Positions 43,483 through 52,177 of a DNA stretch of 64,000 bases are shown in pieces. A program made the translations under genes and the position numbers. The stretch spans positions 1 to 64,000 of the forward strand of contig URCR01000012.1 in the NCBI GenBank assembly GCA_900546325.1. The letters are read 5' to 3'. Source of the stretch: an uncultured Lachnospiraceae bacterium. GTDB lineage: Bacteria; Bacillota; Clostridia; Lachnospirales; Lachnospiraceae. The notes beneath the pieces are model-generated. The model was not told the DNA's origin. It saw only the letters and a list, made by a program, of their open reading frames with translations, and searched no databases. Position 1 is the first letter of the stretch, and each line of letters opens with the position of its first letter.

Positions 43483-44136
43483 ATGGGAAAAACAAAAGAA
43501 GAATTACTGGAAAAGCTGGCGGAGGCTGTCCTTGAAATGGAAGAAGAGGAGACTGTGGAGGTTGCCAGTGAATATCTGCAGGAAGGTTATCCGACATTTG
43601 ACGGGATTATGCTTGGTCTTGTGGAAGGAATGAATCGCGCCGGCGTTCTATTTGATGAAGAGGAATATTTTGTCACCGATATTCTTCTCTGTTCAGATGC
43701 AATGTATGCGGGGCTTGAAATTTTGAAGCCTGATCTGAAAGAAGAAAGCCAGAGTGAAAAGCGGGTTGGCATCATCGGAGTTGTGGAGGGCGATACACAT
43801 GATATCGGCAAAAATCTTGTAAAAATTATGCTGGAGACAGCCGGATTTGAAATGATCGATCTCGGAAGAGATGTAACTCCGGAACAATTTGTATCTGCTG
43901 CAAAAGAATTTCATGCCGAATTTGTCTGTATGTCTACATTGATGACCACAACGATGGGTGTGATGGAGACCGTGATCCATTCTCTTGAAGAAGCCGGAAT
44001 TCGCGATCAAGTAAAAGTTATGGTCGGCGGTGGACCGGTCTCACAGAAATTTGCAGAAAAGATTGGCGCAGACGGATATTCGCAGAATGCTGTGGAGGCA
44101 GTCCGCCTTGCGAAAAGATTGCTTCAGATCGCATAG
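43483..44136 (+). CDS. Methyltransferase cognate corrinoid protein
   Basis: The 217-residue protein has the N-terminal helical cap of corrinoid proteins (about 1-85) and a B12-binding Rossmann domain with the histidine ligand motif DTHDIGKNLVKIM (about residue 105), the STLMTTTMG strand and VMVGGGPVSQKFAEKIGADGY. It carries the methyl group on the cobalt of a corrinoid between methyltransferases. It lies between two UroD-type methyltransferase genes and ahead of the activator gene, as in O-demethylase or methylamine-type systems. Confidence 0.92.
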   Translation: MGKTKEELLEKLAEAVLEMEEEETVEVASEYLQEGYPTFDGIMLGLVEGMNRAGVLFDEEEYFVTDILLCSDAMYAGLEILKPDLKEESQSEKRVGIIGVVEGDTHDIGKNLVKIMLETAGFEMIDLGRDVTPEQFVSAAKEFHAEFVCMSTLMTTTMGVMETVIHSLEEAGIRDQVKVMVGGGPVSQKFAEKIGADGYSQNAVEAVRLAKRLLQIA

Positions 44137-44154
44137 GAGAAAGGAATAGAAGAT

Positions 44155-45174
44155 ATGTACACACCAAAAGAACGGCTGCATGTGATCCTGCAGGGAGAAA
44201 AAGCGGACCGCCCGGCATGCATCTGCCCGGGTGGCATGATGAACATGGTTACATCCGAACTGATGCAGACGGTATCGGTCTACCTTCCGGAAGCACATAT
44301 GAATGCAAAGAAAATGGCAAAGCTTGCACAGGCGGTCTACGACGAAAAATGTTTTGAAAATTATGGTGTTCCATTTTGCATGACAATAGAGGCAGAGGAA
44401 ATGGGGGCAGCCGTGGATCTTGGATCGGATATTTGTGAGCCGCATGTCACCAAATATGTCATTGACTCGGTGACAGCTTTTGAACAGTTAAAACCGATCG
44501 ACCTCTCGCAGGGACGCGCACAAGTTGTTCTGGAAGCAATCCGTATTTTGAAATCGGAGTCAAAGGGTGTTCCGGTCATTGGAAATCTCACTGGTCCGAT
44601 CAGCACTGCAACTTCCTTGATGGAGCCGGTGACTTTTTACAAACAGCTTCGAAAGAAAAACGCAGAGGCTCATGCTTATATGCAGTTTATTACCGAACAG
44701 CTGATCCGGTTTGGACTGGCGCAGATAGAAGCGGGAGCAGACCTGATTGCAATTTCAGATCCAAGCGGCACCGGGGAAATTCTTGGGCCGAAGCTTTTTC
44801 AGGAATTTGCCGTAACATATATCAATCTCCTTGTGGATACACTGCGAGAGGCAGGTGCCGATACAATCGTGCACATCTGCGGACAGATGAGTCCTGTCTA
44901 TCAGCAAGTGCGTCAGATTCACAGTCATGCGCTAAGCTTTGACTCTGTTGTATCCATAAGAGAAGCAAAAGAGCAGCTTGCCGGACGTGTTATTATGGGA
45001 AATGTAAGTACCTATGCATTGGAATTCGGAGAACCTTCCAAGATCCGGCAGCTCACAGAAGGCTGTGTCAGACAAGGAGCCGATATCCTCTCTCCGGCCT
45101 GTGGACTGGGAATGAAGTCTCCTTTGAAGAATATCCAGACCATTCTGAAAAGTCTGACGGAAGAGGAGGAATAA
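44155..45174 (+). CDS. MtaA/CmuA-type corrinoid methyltransferase (UroD fold)
   Basis: The 339-residue protein has an UroD barrel with VIGNLTGPISTATSLMEP, the ISDPSGTGEILGPKLF segment, and the zinc-binding residues of MtaA-type enzymes: VHICGQM (H-x-C, about residue 240) and a later Cys in SPACGLG. MtaA-type proteins move methyl groups between a corrinoid protein and a thiol acceptor. The corrinoid partner is encoded immediately upstream. The acceptor or donor molecule cannot be told from sequence. Confidence 0.85.
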   Translation: MYTPKERLHVILQGEKADRPACICPGGMMNMVTSELMQTVSVYLPEAHMNAKKMAKLAQAVYDEKCFENYGVPFCMTIEAEEMGAAVDLGSDICEPHVTKYVIDSVTAFEQLKPIDLSQGRAQVVLEAIRILKSESKGVPVIGNLTGPISTATSLMEPVTFYKQLRKKNAEAHAYMQFITEQLIRFGLAQIEAGADLIAISDPSGTGEILGPKLFQEFAVTYINLLVDTLREAGADTIVHICGQMSPVYQQVRQIHSHALSFDSVVSIREAKEQLAGRVIMGNVSTYALEFGEPSKIRQLTEGCVRQGADILSPACGLGMKSPLKNIQTILKSLTEEEE

Positions 45175-45177
45175 AAA

Positions 45178-46794
45178 ATGTCTTTGATCACCATTCAGAT
45201 AGCGAAGGGAACTTCTCATACACAGACGGTTCACTGCTCTGCCGGAGAAAATTTGCTGAAAGTATTAAAAGAGAACAATATTTTTATTGAAAATCCATGT
45301 AATGGCAAGGGAATCTGTGGAAAATGTAAAGTCCGTATCCTCTCTGGAAGATGTAACAAGGCCTCGCAGACAGAACTTCAATTTTTGCGGGAAGCGGAGA
45401 TTGCACAAGGCTTCCGGCTTTCCTGCCTGACGGAAGTAGAAGGAGATGTGAAAATAGAACTTCTGGAAAAAAAGAGAAAACATCATATTCTGGCCTCAGG
45501 ATATCTTCCGGAGTTTGAAAAGGACTATCTGAGAGCAGGATACGGCATCGCACTGGATATCGGAACAACAACTGTGGCAATGGCATTGATTGATCTTACT
45601 ACCGGTGAAGAAGCGGCGCAGGCTTCCGCTGTCAATGCACAGAAACAATATGGACTTGACGTGCTGACTAGAATTACTTATGAATATGAACATCCCGAAG
45701 AAGGAATTCAAACACTTCAGAAAACAATTGTTGCATCACTAAACGAGATGATCGAAACTCTTTGCCGGCAGGCAGAGATTTCCGGAGAACAGATCAAAGA
45801 AATTGTCGTGGCTGCAAACTGTACAATGACACATATGCTGTTAGGAGTGGATGCAAGGAGTATTGGAAAATCACCATATCAGCCGGTATTCACAGAAGCA
45901 AGATCCGTACTGGCAAAAGAAATCGGGATTCTGGCGGGAGAAGATACAACTGTCTACTGTCTGCCACACGTTTCTTCCTATATCGGTGCAGACGTTGTTG
46001 CAGGAGCATATGTCTGTGATTTGCAGTCATGCAAGAAGAATGTACTGTTCATTGATATCGGAACAAATGGAGAGATTGTACTTTCAAAGGCAGGAAAATT
46101 ATTCTGCTGTTCCTGTGCGGCAGGTCCTGCGCTGGAAGGAATGAATATCAGTTCCGGTATGCGTGCCGGAGAGGGAGCAGTGGAAGATCTCCTGATTTCT
46201 GAGAATGGAATCGACTTGAAAGTGATCGGAGACGGAACACCAGAAGGGCTGTGTGGCAGTGGAATTCTGGCAGCAATTAAGGAACTGCTGCGGATCAAAG
46301 TCATAAAGAAAACAGGCGTGTTTATCAAAAAAGAGGCTCTTTCCGATACCGATTTCCGACATCCATATCTGCGGATGCATGGGAAGAAACGAGAATTTCT
46401 CCTGCATGCTTCCCCGGAAATTTTTGTGACACAGAACGATGTCCGTCAGGTACAACTTGCCAAAGGAGCAATTTTTTCTGGATGTTTGGTCCTTCTAAAA
46501 ACGGCTGGTATTATGCTCCGGGAACTTGACGAGGTGCTGATTGCCGGACAATTCGGATCCCATTTGCCGGCAGATTCTTTGATCGGAACCGGAATCCTGC
46601 CGAAGGAAGTCAGAGAAAAACTGACTTATGTCGGAAACTCCTCAAAAACCGGGGCATATATGGCGCTGCTTTCAAGAACCGTTCGAAGAGAGATGGAAGA
46701 ACTTTCCTTAACGATGGAATATATAGAGCTCGCAGAAACGGAAAATTATGAACGTATTTTCGCGGAAAGTATGCTGTTCCCGGAATGCAAATAA
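45178..46794 (+). CDS. Reductive activator of corrinoid proteins (RACo-type, DUF4445)
   Basis: The 538-residue protein has an N-terminal [2Fe-2S] ferredoxin domain (NPCNGKGICGKCKVRI with a fourth Cys in RLSCLTE), a linker and a C-terminal ASKHA ATPase region (ALDIGTTTVAMALIDL, VLFIDIGTNGEIVLSKAGK, AAGPALEGMNISSGMRAGEG). RACo proteins reduce accidentally oxidised Co(II) corrinoid back to active Co(I) using ATP. Its presence shows that the operon forms a working corrinoid methyl-transfer system. It starts three bases after the MtaA-like gene. Confidence 0.92.
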   Translation: MSLITIQIAKGTSHTQTVHCSAGENLLKVLKENNIFIENPCNGKGICGKCKVRILSGRCNKASQTELQFLREAEIAQGFRLSCLTEVEGDVKIELLEKKRKHHILASGYLPEFEKDYLRAGYGIALDIGTTTVAMALIDLTTGEEAAQASAVNAQKQYGLDVLTRITYEYEHPEEGIQTLQKTIVASLNEMIETLCRQAEISGEQIKEIVVAANCTMTHMLLGVDARSIGKSPYQPVFTEARSVLAKEIGILAGEDTTVYCLPHVSSYIGADVVAGAYVCDLQSCKKNVLFIDIGTNGEIVLSKAGKLFCCSCAAGPALEGMNISSGMRAGEGAVEDLLISENGIDLKVIGDGTPEGLCGSGILAAIKELLRIKVIKKTGVFIKKEALSDTDFRHPYLRMHGKKREFLLHASPEIFVTQNDVRQVQLAKGAIFSGCLVLLKTAGIMLRELDEVLIAGQFGSHLPADSLIGTGILPKEVREKLTYVGNSSKTGAYMALLSRTVRREMEELSLTMEYIELAETENYERIFAESMLFPECK

Positions 46795-46819
46795 GTTGAT
46801 CAAAAACAAGAAAGGAAAA

Positions 46820-47890
46820 ATGATGGAAAGAAACATTATCATCAATTCTGCAGACCAGATGACCCCATATGAGCGCAGGCAGGCAATTCAGGCAGGAAAA
46901 GAAGCAGACAGGGTTTTGTGTGTTCCCTTTATGAGTGAATTAAAATGCAGGGTGTCAGGCAGTTCTGTCTGGGATTTCTGGCATGATGCAGAGAAAATGG
47001 CCGAGACAGAGATACTGGTCTTTAACCGCTTTGGACATGACCGCATGACAATCGGTCCCAATTCCAGAGGGATTACAGAAGCACTTGGCGGTGAGAGTGT
47101 TTATCCGGAAAACGGGGTCCCATATATGGAAGAAATTTTTCTGACAGATCACCGGAAGCTGGAAACACTGGAACCGCCGACAGCATCTCATCCACGTCTT
47201 CAGACATTCTCCCATGCCGCAGAACTTCTGAGCAGTGCTGCATACGGGATTGTACCGATGGAGGCAAGTATCGGTGGACCCTTTACGATTGCCTCGAATC
47301 TGCGCGGAGTTGAAAATCTGCTTCGGGACTGCCGAAAAGCACCAGAGTTTGTGCATCGTCTGATGCGCCTGGTTACAGATACACAGAAAAACTGTATCAG
47401 CGAACTTGCGAAATATCAAATGGGAATTGCAATGGCGGATCCGGTTGCAAATCCGGCACTGATCGGTCCGAAATTTTATGAAACATTTGTCTATCCGTAC
47501 ACGAAAGAATTGACGGATTATGCTTATGAGAAAACAGCGCAGAAAGTTTCCCTTCATATGTGTGGAAAAACATACCGTATCTGGGACTATCTGAAAACGT
47601 ATCAATTAAATGAACTAAGCCTTGATAACATTATTGATCTGGAACAGGCGGCAGAAGAACTTGGAAATTTTATCCCCATTGCAGGAAATGTAGATCCTGT
47701 AGAGATCGTGATGAATGGAACAAAAGAAGAAATTGTGAATGCGGTCCACAGCTGCATTTCATCCGGTTCAAAGAGCAGAAACGGTTATACACTTACAACC
47801 GGATGCGATCTTCCACATACAACGGAATTTCAGAAGATTGACTGGTTCATGGAGGCAGCACGAACCTTTAAATACAGCGGCAGAGAATAG
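46820..47890 (+). CDS. UroD-fold methyltransferase, third paralogue
   Basis: The protein of about 356 residues has the UroD fold with SIGGPFTIASNLRG, AMADPVANPALIGPKFYE, the zinc motif SLHMCGKTY (about residue 245) and a later Cys in TTGCDLPH. It may be the substrate-side methyltransferase, since the operon has no MtaB-, MttB- or MtgB-like gene. The start is ATG 46820 or 46823, with AAAGGA upstream; an open frame from 46748 overlaps the activator gene. It ends the operon; the recombinase gene is convergent 17 bp later. Confidence 0.82.
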   Translation: MMERNIIINSADQMTPYERRQAIQAGKEADRVLCVPFMSELKCRVSGSSVWDFWHDAEKMAETEILVFNRFGHDRMTIGPNSRGITEALGGESVYPENGVPYMEEIFLTDHRKLETLEPPTASHPRLQTFSHAAELLSSAAYGIVPMEASIGGPFTIASNLRGVENLLRDCRKAPEFVHRLMRLVTDTQKNCISELAKYQMGIAMADPVANPALIGPKFYETFVYPYTKELTDYAYEKTAQKVSLHMCGKTYRIWDYLKTYQLNELSLDNIIDLEQAAEELGNFIPIAGNVDPVEIVMNGTKEEIVNAVHSCISSGSKSRNGYTLTTGCDLPHTTEFQKIDWFMEAARTFKYSGRE

Positions 47891-47907
47891 GAGAGAAGCG
47901 TAGGTTG

Positions 47908-48972
47908 TTATTCTTCCCGCAATTTTACTGCGGAGGCTGCCTGCCTGCGCCTGCTTTCATCAATCGCAGCATAATGCTTCTTTGTCGTATTTACATCTTT
48001 ATGTCCGAGAACATCTGCCACAAGATAGATATCACCGGTTTCTTTATATAAAGAAGTGCCGTATGTACTTCGGAGTTTGTGAGGCGTGATTTTCTTATTC
48101 GGTGTCACTTGTTTTGCATATTTTTTGACCATATTTTCCACTGCCTGTACACCAATCCGCTTTCGCTGGGTAGAAAGAAACAGAGCGTTTTCATGATCAG
48201 GCAGGGGAGTAATGCTTTTTCTTGTCAACTCCAGATAATCTCGAAGTGCTTTTTCAACCTCCCTTCCAAAATAGACAACCATCTCATTTCCACCTTTTCT
48301 TGTAACCTTGACACCGTTATTTTTAAAATCAACGTCATTCATATCCAGTCCCACACATTCCGAAACACGGATTCCTGTTCCGAGCAGGAGAGTAATGATT
48401 GCAAGATCCCGGTATTTTGTCTTTTCGTAATAAACTTTTTTTTGCCCCGTCAGTTTATTTCCGCAGGTCTCTATATAATCAAGAAGAATGGCAACTTCAT
48501 CGGTATCCAAACGTATGATCGCCTTTTCATGGAGCTTTGGCATGTCGACAAGCAGTGTCGGATTTTTCTCGATTGCCTGCCGTTTAAAGAAATATCCGTA
48601 GAAACTTCTGAGTGCAGACATTTTTCTTGCAAGTCCTTGTTCGCTGTTTGTAATCTGTTTGTTTTCAGAAGATTCGTATACTTTCAGATATTCTAAATAT
48701 TCTTCAATATCTACGGAGCTTAACCGGTCGAGATCCTCAAGAGTAAATTGTGTTGTGGAATGACCATGATACAGTGGATTGCATTCCACCAAAAAATAGA
48801 AAAATGTGCGGATGTCATAAGCGTAAGAAATTCGTGTTTTTGCAGAAGTTGTCGGTTCCATTGCACGAAAATAATCTTTTGCAAAGGCAGGAAGTGTCGT
48901 CAGAATTTCCCGCAGCCGCAAAGTATCATCGATAAAAGTCTGTTCGTGATAAGTTTTTATGTCCTTTGCCAT
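47908..48972 (-). CDS. Tyrosine recombinase, XerC/D-like
   Basis: The 354-residue protein has an N-terminal SAM-like DNA-binding domain (about 25-150) and a catalytic domain with the Arg of GTGIRVSECVGLD, HxLR in PHKLRSTYGT, the second His in DVLGHKDVNTT and the nucleophile Tyr in KHYAAID. It lacks prophage neighbours and faces the SOS locus, so it is more likely a chromosomal recombinase than a phage integrase. ATG 48972 follows AAGAAGGAGGTACTTTCCT on the minus strand. Confidence 0.88.
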   Translation of the reverse strand: MAKDIKTYHEQTFIDDTLRLREILTTLPAFAKDYFRAMEPTTSAKTRISYAYDIRTFFYFLVECNPLYHGHSTTQFTLEDLDRLSSVDIEEYLEYLKVYESSENKQITNSEQGLARKMSALRSFYGYFFKRQAIEKNPTLLVDMPKLHEKAIIRLDTDEVAILLDYIETCGNKLTGQKKVYYEKTKYRDLAIITLLLGTGIRVSECVGLDMNDVDFKNNGVKVTRKGGNEMVVYFGREVEKALRDYLELTRKSITPLPDHENALFLSTQRKRIGVQAVENMVKKYAKQVTPNKKITPHKLRSTYGTSLYKETGDIYLVADVLGHKDVNTTKKHYAAIDESRRRQAASAVKLREE

Positions 48973-49004
48973 AGGAAAGTACCTCCTTCTTGATTTTGTA
49001 TGTC

Positions 49005-49033
49005 ATTATAGCATAAGCGGGCTTTTTTGTCTA
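49005..49033 (-). promoter_or_regulatory. Promoter of the recombinase gene
   Basis: On the minus strand TAGACA (49028-49033) and TATAAT (49005-49010) are spaced by 17 bp, and the -10 is extended (TGCTATAAT). No LexA box was seen here, so the recombinase is probably not directly SOS-controlled. Confidence 0.65.
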
Positions 49034-49083
49034 TATCTATTGGAAAAATCGGTATTTGTCGTATAGATATACTTCTCCTTTTG

Positions 49084-49132
49084 AAAGGCAGAAAACTGCC
49101 TTTTGAAGGATTTTTATTCTTTTGAAAAGAAT
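49084..49132 (-). terminator. Two hairpins after the YneA-like gene
   Basis: ATTCTTTT/AAAAGAAT (49116-49132) and AAAGGCAG/CTGCCTTT with a four-base loop (49084-49103) lie just downstream of the gene on the minus strand. No long T-run follows, so termination is plausible but weakly supported. Confidence 0.4.
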
Positions 49133-49135
49133 CAC

Positions 49136-49504
49136 TCACATTGATTCCGGTATGGAATCATAATGGATAATCAACAGATAATCTCCCGCGCTTAAATCAT
49201 TAAACCACATCCCGTTTAATTCCTTTACTTCCTTAATGTATCTGGAAATTGTCTTTCTGTCAGAATCTTTTGCATAAGTTTCTGCGAGACTCCGCAAGGT
49301 GTCGCCTTCCTGAATCTGAATACTTTTATAATACTTTCCAATAACAGGCTCCTCGGATGCATTGCCGTGTGCATTGGTGAACAAAATGCTGCCAACTGCA
49401 CTGATATAGAATGCCACTAAGATTGAAAAAAACGAAACAATACATTTCCTTCTCCTTGCTCTTTTTTTCCTGATTTTGACTGCATATGCTCTGTGCTTAC
49501 TCAT
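49136..49504 (-). CDS. YneA-like LysM protein, probable SOS division inhibitor
   Basis: The protein of about 122 residues has a basic N-terminus, one membrane helix (about 22-45, IVSFFSILVAFYISAVGSIL) and a C-terminal LysM-type domain (SIQIQEGDTLRSLAETYA to DYLLIIHY). This is the layout of YneA, which blocks division after DNA damage in Bacillus, and, like yneA, it is divergent from lexA behind LexA boxes. ATG 49504 follows GGAAGTGGGAGAG; GTG 49513 is in frame. Sequence identity to YneA was not measured, so the function is inferred from layout and position. Confidence 0.78.
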   Translation of the reverse strand: MSKHRAYAVKIRKKRARRRKCIVSFFSILVAFYISAVGSILFTNAHGNASEEPVIGKYYKSIQIQEGDTLRSLAETYAKDSDRKTISRYIKEVKELNGMWFNDLSAGDYLLIIHYDSIPESM

Positions 49505-49557
49505 CTCTCCCACTTCCTCTTTCTTTTAAAATTGTAATTCGTATGTCCTTCTTTTTT

Positions 49558-49653
49558 CGAACAAATGTTGCGAACGCCTGTTCTTTACACGAATTATATA
49601 TCACGAACAAACGTTTGTCAATAAAGAGAACATACTTTCTAAACATTTGTTTG
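49558..49653. promoter_or_regulatory. Cluster of LexA (SOS) boxes
   Basis: Boxes of the Gram-positive CGAAC-N4-GTTYG type are at 49558-49571 (CGAACAAATGTTGC, one mismatch), 49571-49584 (CGAACGCCTGTTCT), 49604-49617 (CGAACAAACGTTTG, matching) and a degenerate one at 49640-49653 (TAAACATTTGTTTG). The third sits in the spacer of the minus-strand promoter, the fourth overlaps the lexA -35. Confidence 0.85.
49593..49621 (-). promoter_or_regulatory. Consensus promoter of the YneA-like gene
   Basis: On the minus strand TTGACA (49616-49621) and TATAAT (49593-49598) are perfect consensus hexamers at 17 bp. The LexA box at 49604-49617 fills the spacer, which would shut this very strong promoter until LexA is cleaved. 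Confidence 0.85.
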
Positions 49654-49679
49654 CTTTTTTTCTTTGCGTATGGTAAAAT
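49651..49679 (+). promoter_or_regulatory. lexA promoter
   Basis: TTGCTT (49651-49656) and TAAAAT (49674-49679) are spaced by 17 bp, 30 bp before the lexA ATG, with AAAGGGAGG as ribosome-binding site. A weak LexA box overlaps the -35, fitting mild autoregulation. Confidence 0.65.
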
Positions 49680-49709
49680 GATTGCAGAATACAAAAGGGA
49701 GGCTTTTTT

Positions 49710-50327
49710 ATGCCACTAGGAAAGATCAGTAAAAAGCAAGAAGAAATTTTAGAGTATATCAAATCAGAATTGTTATCAAAAGGGTATCCTCCGGCAGTCC
49801 GTGAGATCTGTGAGGCAGTCCATTTGAAATCCACCTCTTCTGTCCACTCTCACCTCGAGACTCTGGAGAAGAACGGATATATCCGCCGGGATCCGACAAA
49901 ACCTCGTGCAATTGAAATCATGGATGACACATTCAATCTCACAAGGAGAGAGGTCGTGAATGTGCCTGTTATCGGACGTGTTGCTGCCGGAGAGCCGATT
50001 CTTGCGGAGGAGAATATTGAAAATTATTTTCCAATCCCGATGGAGTTTATGCCAAATGAAAAGACATTCCTTCTTTCTGTCAAGGGCGAAAGCATGATCA
50101 ATGCGGGAATTTTAAATGGAGATTATGTACTTGTCAAACAGCAGCCAAATGCTGAGAATGGAGATATGATCGTTGCGCTCATTGAGGATGGGGCAACGGT
50201 AAAGAGATTTTTTAAAGAAGAAGGTGTTTATCGTCTTCAGCCGGAGAATGATTTTATGGATCCGATCATTGTAGAAAGTGTAGAAATTCTCGGAAAAGTA
50301 ATCGGTGTATTCCGATTTATGAAATAG
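49710..50327 (+). CDS. lexA: SOS repressor LexA
   Basis: The 205-residue protein has the N-terminal winged helix (SKKQEEILEYIKSELLSKGY, then PPAVREICEAVHLKSTSSVH), the Ala-Gly self-cleavage site in GRVAAGEPILAEE, the catalytic Ser in VKGESMINAGI and the catalytic Lys in GATVKRFFKE. RecA filaments trigger cleavage and derepression. Its own upstream region and the divergent YneA-like gene carry the expected operator boxes. Confidence 0.97.
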   Translation: MPLGKISKKQEEILEYIKSELLSKGYPPAVREICEAVHLKSTSSVHSHLETLEKNGYIRRDPTKPRAIEIMDDTFNLTRREVVNVPVIGRVAAGEPILAEENIENYFPIPMEFMPNEKTFLLSVKGESMINAGILNGDYVLVKQQPNAENGDMIVALIEDGATVKRFFKEEGVYRLQPENDFMDPIIVESVEILGKVIGVFRFMK

Positions 50328-50364
50328 TCCTAAAGGAACGTAAAGTACTTTTGTCACACAATCT

Positions 50365-50422
50365 AACGGGGAAGAATAAAACCTCTGTCGTTCTACTCTC
50401 CCCCGTTCCTGTCAATTTTTTT
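50365..50422 (+). terminator. Probable lexA terminator
   Basis: AACGGGG (50365-50371) pairs with CCCCGTT (50401-50407), extended inside by AGA/TCT after a one-base mismatch, with a T-run at 50416-50422. The eight-base gap before the T-run makes it less than ideal. Confidence 0.4.
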
Positions 50423-50484
50423 GTTCTTTCACAATTATTTATCTGAACATTTTGTATTCAATTTTCTCTTCCCCGGATTATTGT

Positions 50485-51327
50485 CTAAAAAATAATATGA
50501 ACTGTTTTATCAGAAACAAGTTTTGCAAACAATTCGTTATCTACTAATTCTGTAACTAATATGATTGCATGATCATTCTGCTCTTTACTATACGTAATCT
50601 TCCGTACATCTTTTCTATAATCATTAAGATTATCTATGCTAATTTTTCCCTCTCTTACAAGTTGGCATAATATAGCATCATTGCTCTTATAAGAAACTGG
50701 CACCGGCATTTTTGCCACAAATACCTTCCTTAAACCAGTCTCCGCTTTTCTCTGGAAATCATATGTATCACCGTCTTGAGAATATATAGTCAGCGTCTTT
50801 GTTTCAGAGTAATACCATGATACAATCTCAGACAAAATCGTAATTGATACTTCACCGGCATTTTTCTTTTTCATTCTACCAGTAGACAGCATCTCTTCAG
50901 AGATTGGCCATTCATCATATAATCTTTTAATCCAATCCTTATATTCTTCCATATCAAGCGGATCTGCTTTTTCAACATGTCGACGCAAATAACTTCTGAT
51001 CATTGCCAACTGACGTGTTGATGCAAGGACGATCTGATAAAGGTTCCCCTCTTCACTATTTGTCAAATCCGAGTATGCTTCCTCTTTAATGCAGTATATC
51101 GGATATCCCTGTTCTATCAAAGCTTGTACATAATTGGCTCTTCCTTGGGCATCATTTATTTCAGTTAACACCCATTCAGGAATCAAAATCAAATCATAAT
51201 CTTTCAGTACGGCCTCTGGCTGTAAGCCTTTCATTTTCAAACCCTGCATAAAAGAGATTGATGAAGTATCCAAAAGAGCGATATGTCTTTTGCCATCTAT
51301 TTTTTTGATTTTTTCTATATCTATCAT
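50485..51327 (-). CDS. PIN-like nuclease, probable effector of the XRE-ImmA module
   Basis: I do not recognise a named family. The 280-residue protein starts with a strand and acidic residue typical of PIN domains (HIALLDTSSISFMQG, Asp near residue 19), then has LIPEWVLTEIND (Glu near 56), NAGEVSITILSEI (Glu near 160) and the acidic strand IYSQDGDTYDF (Asp near 186). The order and spacing of these acidic residues fit the metal site of PIN-like RNases, with inserts. A further 85 residues form an extra C-terminal part. Its ATG overlaps the stop of the protease gene by four bases, so the two are translated together; the arrangement suggests a toxin or effector kept in check by its partners. Confidence 0.6.
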   Translation of the reverse strand: MIDIEKIKKIDGKRHIALLDTSSISFMQGLKMKGLQPEAVLKDYDLILIPEWVLTEINDAQGRANYVQALIEQGYPIYCIKEEAYSDLTNSEEGNLYQIVLASTRQLAMIRSYLRRHVEKADPLDMEEYKDWIKRLYDEWPISEEMLSTGRMKKKNAGEVSITILSEIVSWYYSETKTLTIYSQDGDTYDFQRKAETGLRKVFVAKMPVPVSYKSNDAILCQLVREGKISIDNLNDYRKDVRKITYSKEQNDHAIILVTELVDNELFAKLVSDKTVHIIF

Positions 51328-52106
51328 TCGCCCCTCCTTGTTATCATAGCAATTTCAGCCATAATGTTCTTTAAATACTCCTCATTATCCTCGTGATAAT
51401 GAAGTTCCGGATTTTCTTCCCTTGTCCTCTTTATTTTCTCCTGTAAAGAAGATGTATTGACAACATAGGAAGGGCTTACTAAGCTATCATCCAATCCAAG
51501 CATTCTAAATCTGTTTGGTAAATCATTAAACTGAAGATCAAATACTTCTTTGATTCTGCCACAAAGCTTTTCATTTTCACTTTGAATAGCATACTCATAT
51601 AATGATACTAACACAGCTTTATATGGCGCCTGAAATGTCGACATACAATGAAAAATTTTCGAAACAAACTCCATTTCCGGAAGTTCCGTAAAATATCTGT
51701 CAACACCATTTAACAGCATACAGGCAGCAAAATACTCTGCTTTTCTCTCTTCTAATGTATTGTCGGTTTCAATAAAATGATCAAACGATACTTTATCAAA
51801 TATCAAATGATAGATCTCATGCCATGCCGCAAAATATTGGTTTGCTCTTGGAAGAGCAGTATTTATAACAGGAATAATTTTTTTGTCCTTAACAAATATT
51901 GCCCCACTCCAGAATTTATCTTCTATAGGCATCTGAATCAAACCAAATCCCTGCAAAATTAGTAGTGCAAGCTGTGGAGCTGATGCAACTTTCATTATTG
52001 ATGGATTTGTCTGAAGTCTAATTGCCTGTGCTAAAACTTCTTCCTTAATCTCATGATTCTTTTTTATAACAAGTTCCAGGTTTTGGGCAGTAATTAATTC
52101 ACTCAT
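51324..52106 (-). CDS. ImmA/IrrE-type metallopeptidase
   Basis: The 260-residue protein has the zinc-peptidase motif in AAWHEIYHLIFDK (HExxH, about residue 92) and the third ligand region in LEERKAEYFAACMLL, as in ImmA/IrrE proteases that cleave or inactivate XRE-type repressors after DNA damage or other stress. An N-terminal helical part of about 40 residues has no recognisable HTH, so DNA binding is supplied by the separate XRE gene upstream. A C-terminal extension of about 90 residues is of unknown role. It overlaps the PIN-like gene by four bases. Confidence 0.82.
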   Translation of the reverse strand: MSELITAQNLELVIKKNHEIKEEVLAQAIRLQTNPSIMKVASAPQLALLILQGFGLIQMPIEDKFWSGAIFVKDKKIIPVINTALPRANQYFAAWHEIYHLIFDKVSFDHFIETDNTLEERKAEYFAACMLLNGVDRYFTELPEMEFVSKIFHCMSTFQAPYKAVLVSLYEYAIQSENEKLCGRIKEVFDLQFNDLPNRFRMLGLDDSLVSPSYVVNTSSLQEKIKRTREENPELHYHEDNEEYLKNIMAEIAMITRRGE

Positions 52107-52177
52107 CTAATCCACGTCTCCATTTCATTTCGATTGGCACAAAACTACAGCCTAGCAGACTATATGTACCCTTAATG

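Noticed and set aside
42604..47890. UroD-type genes as heme biosynthesis
   Set aside because: They are linked to a corrinoid protein and its activator, and two carry the MtaA-type zinc motif; no other heme gene is near.
47908..48972. Tyrosine recombinase as a prophage integrase
   Set aside because: No phage, excision or relaxase genes are nearby, and it faces lexA and the YneA-like gene as a chromosomal neighbour.
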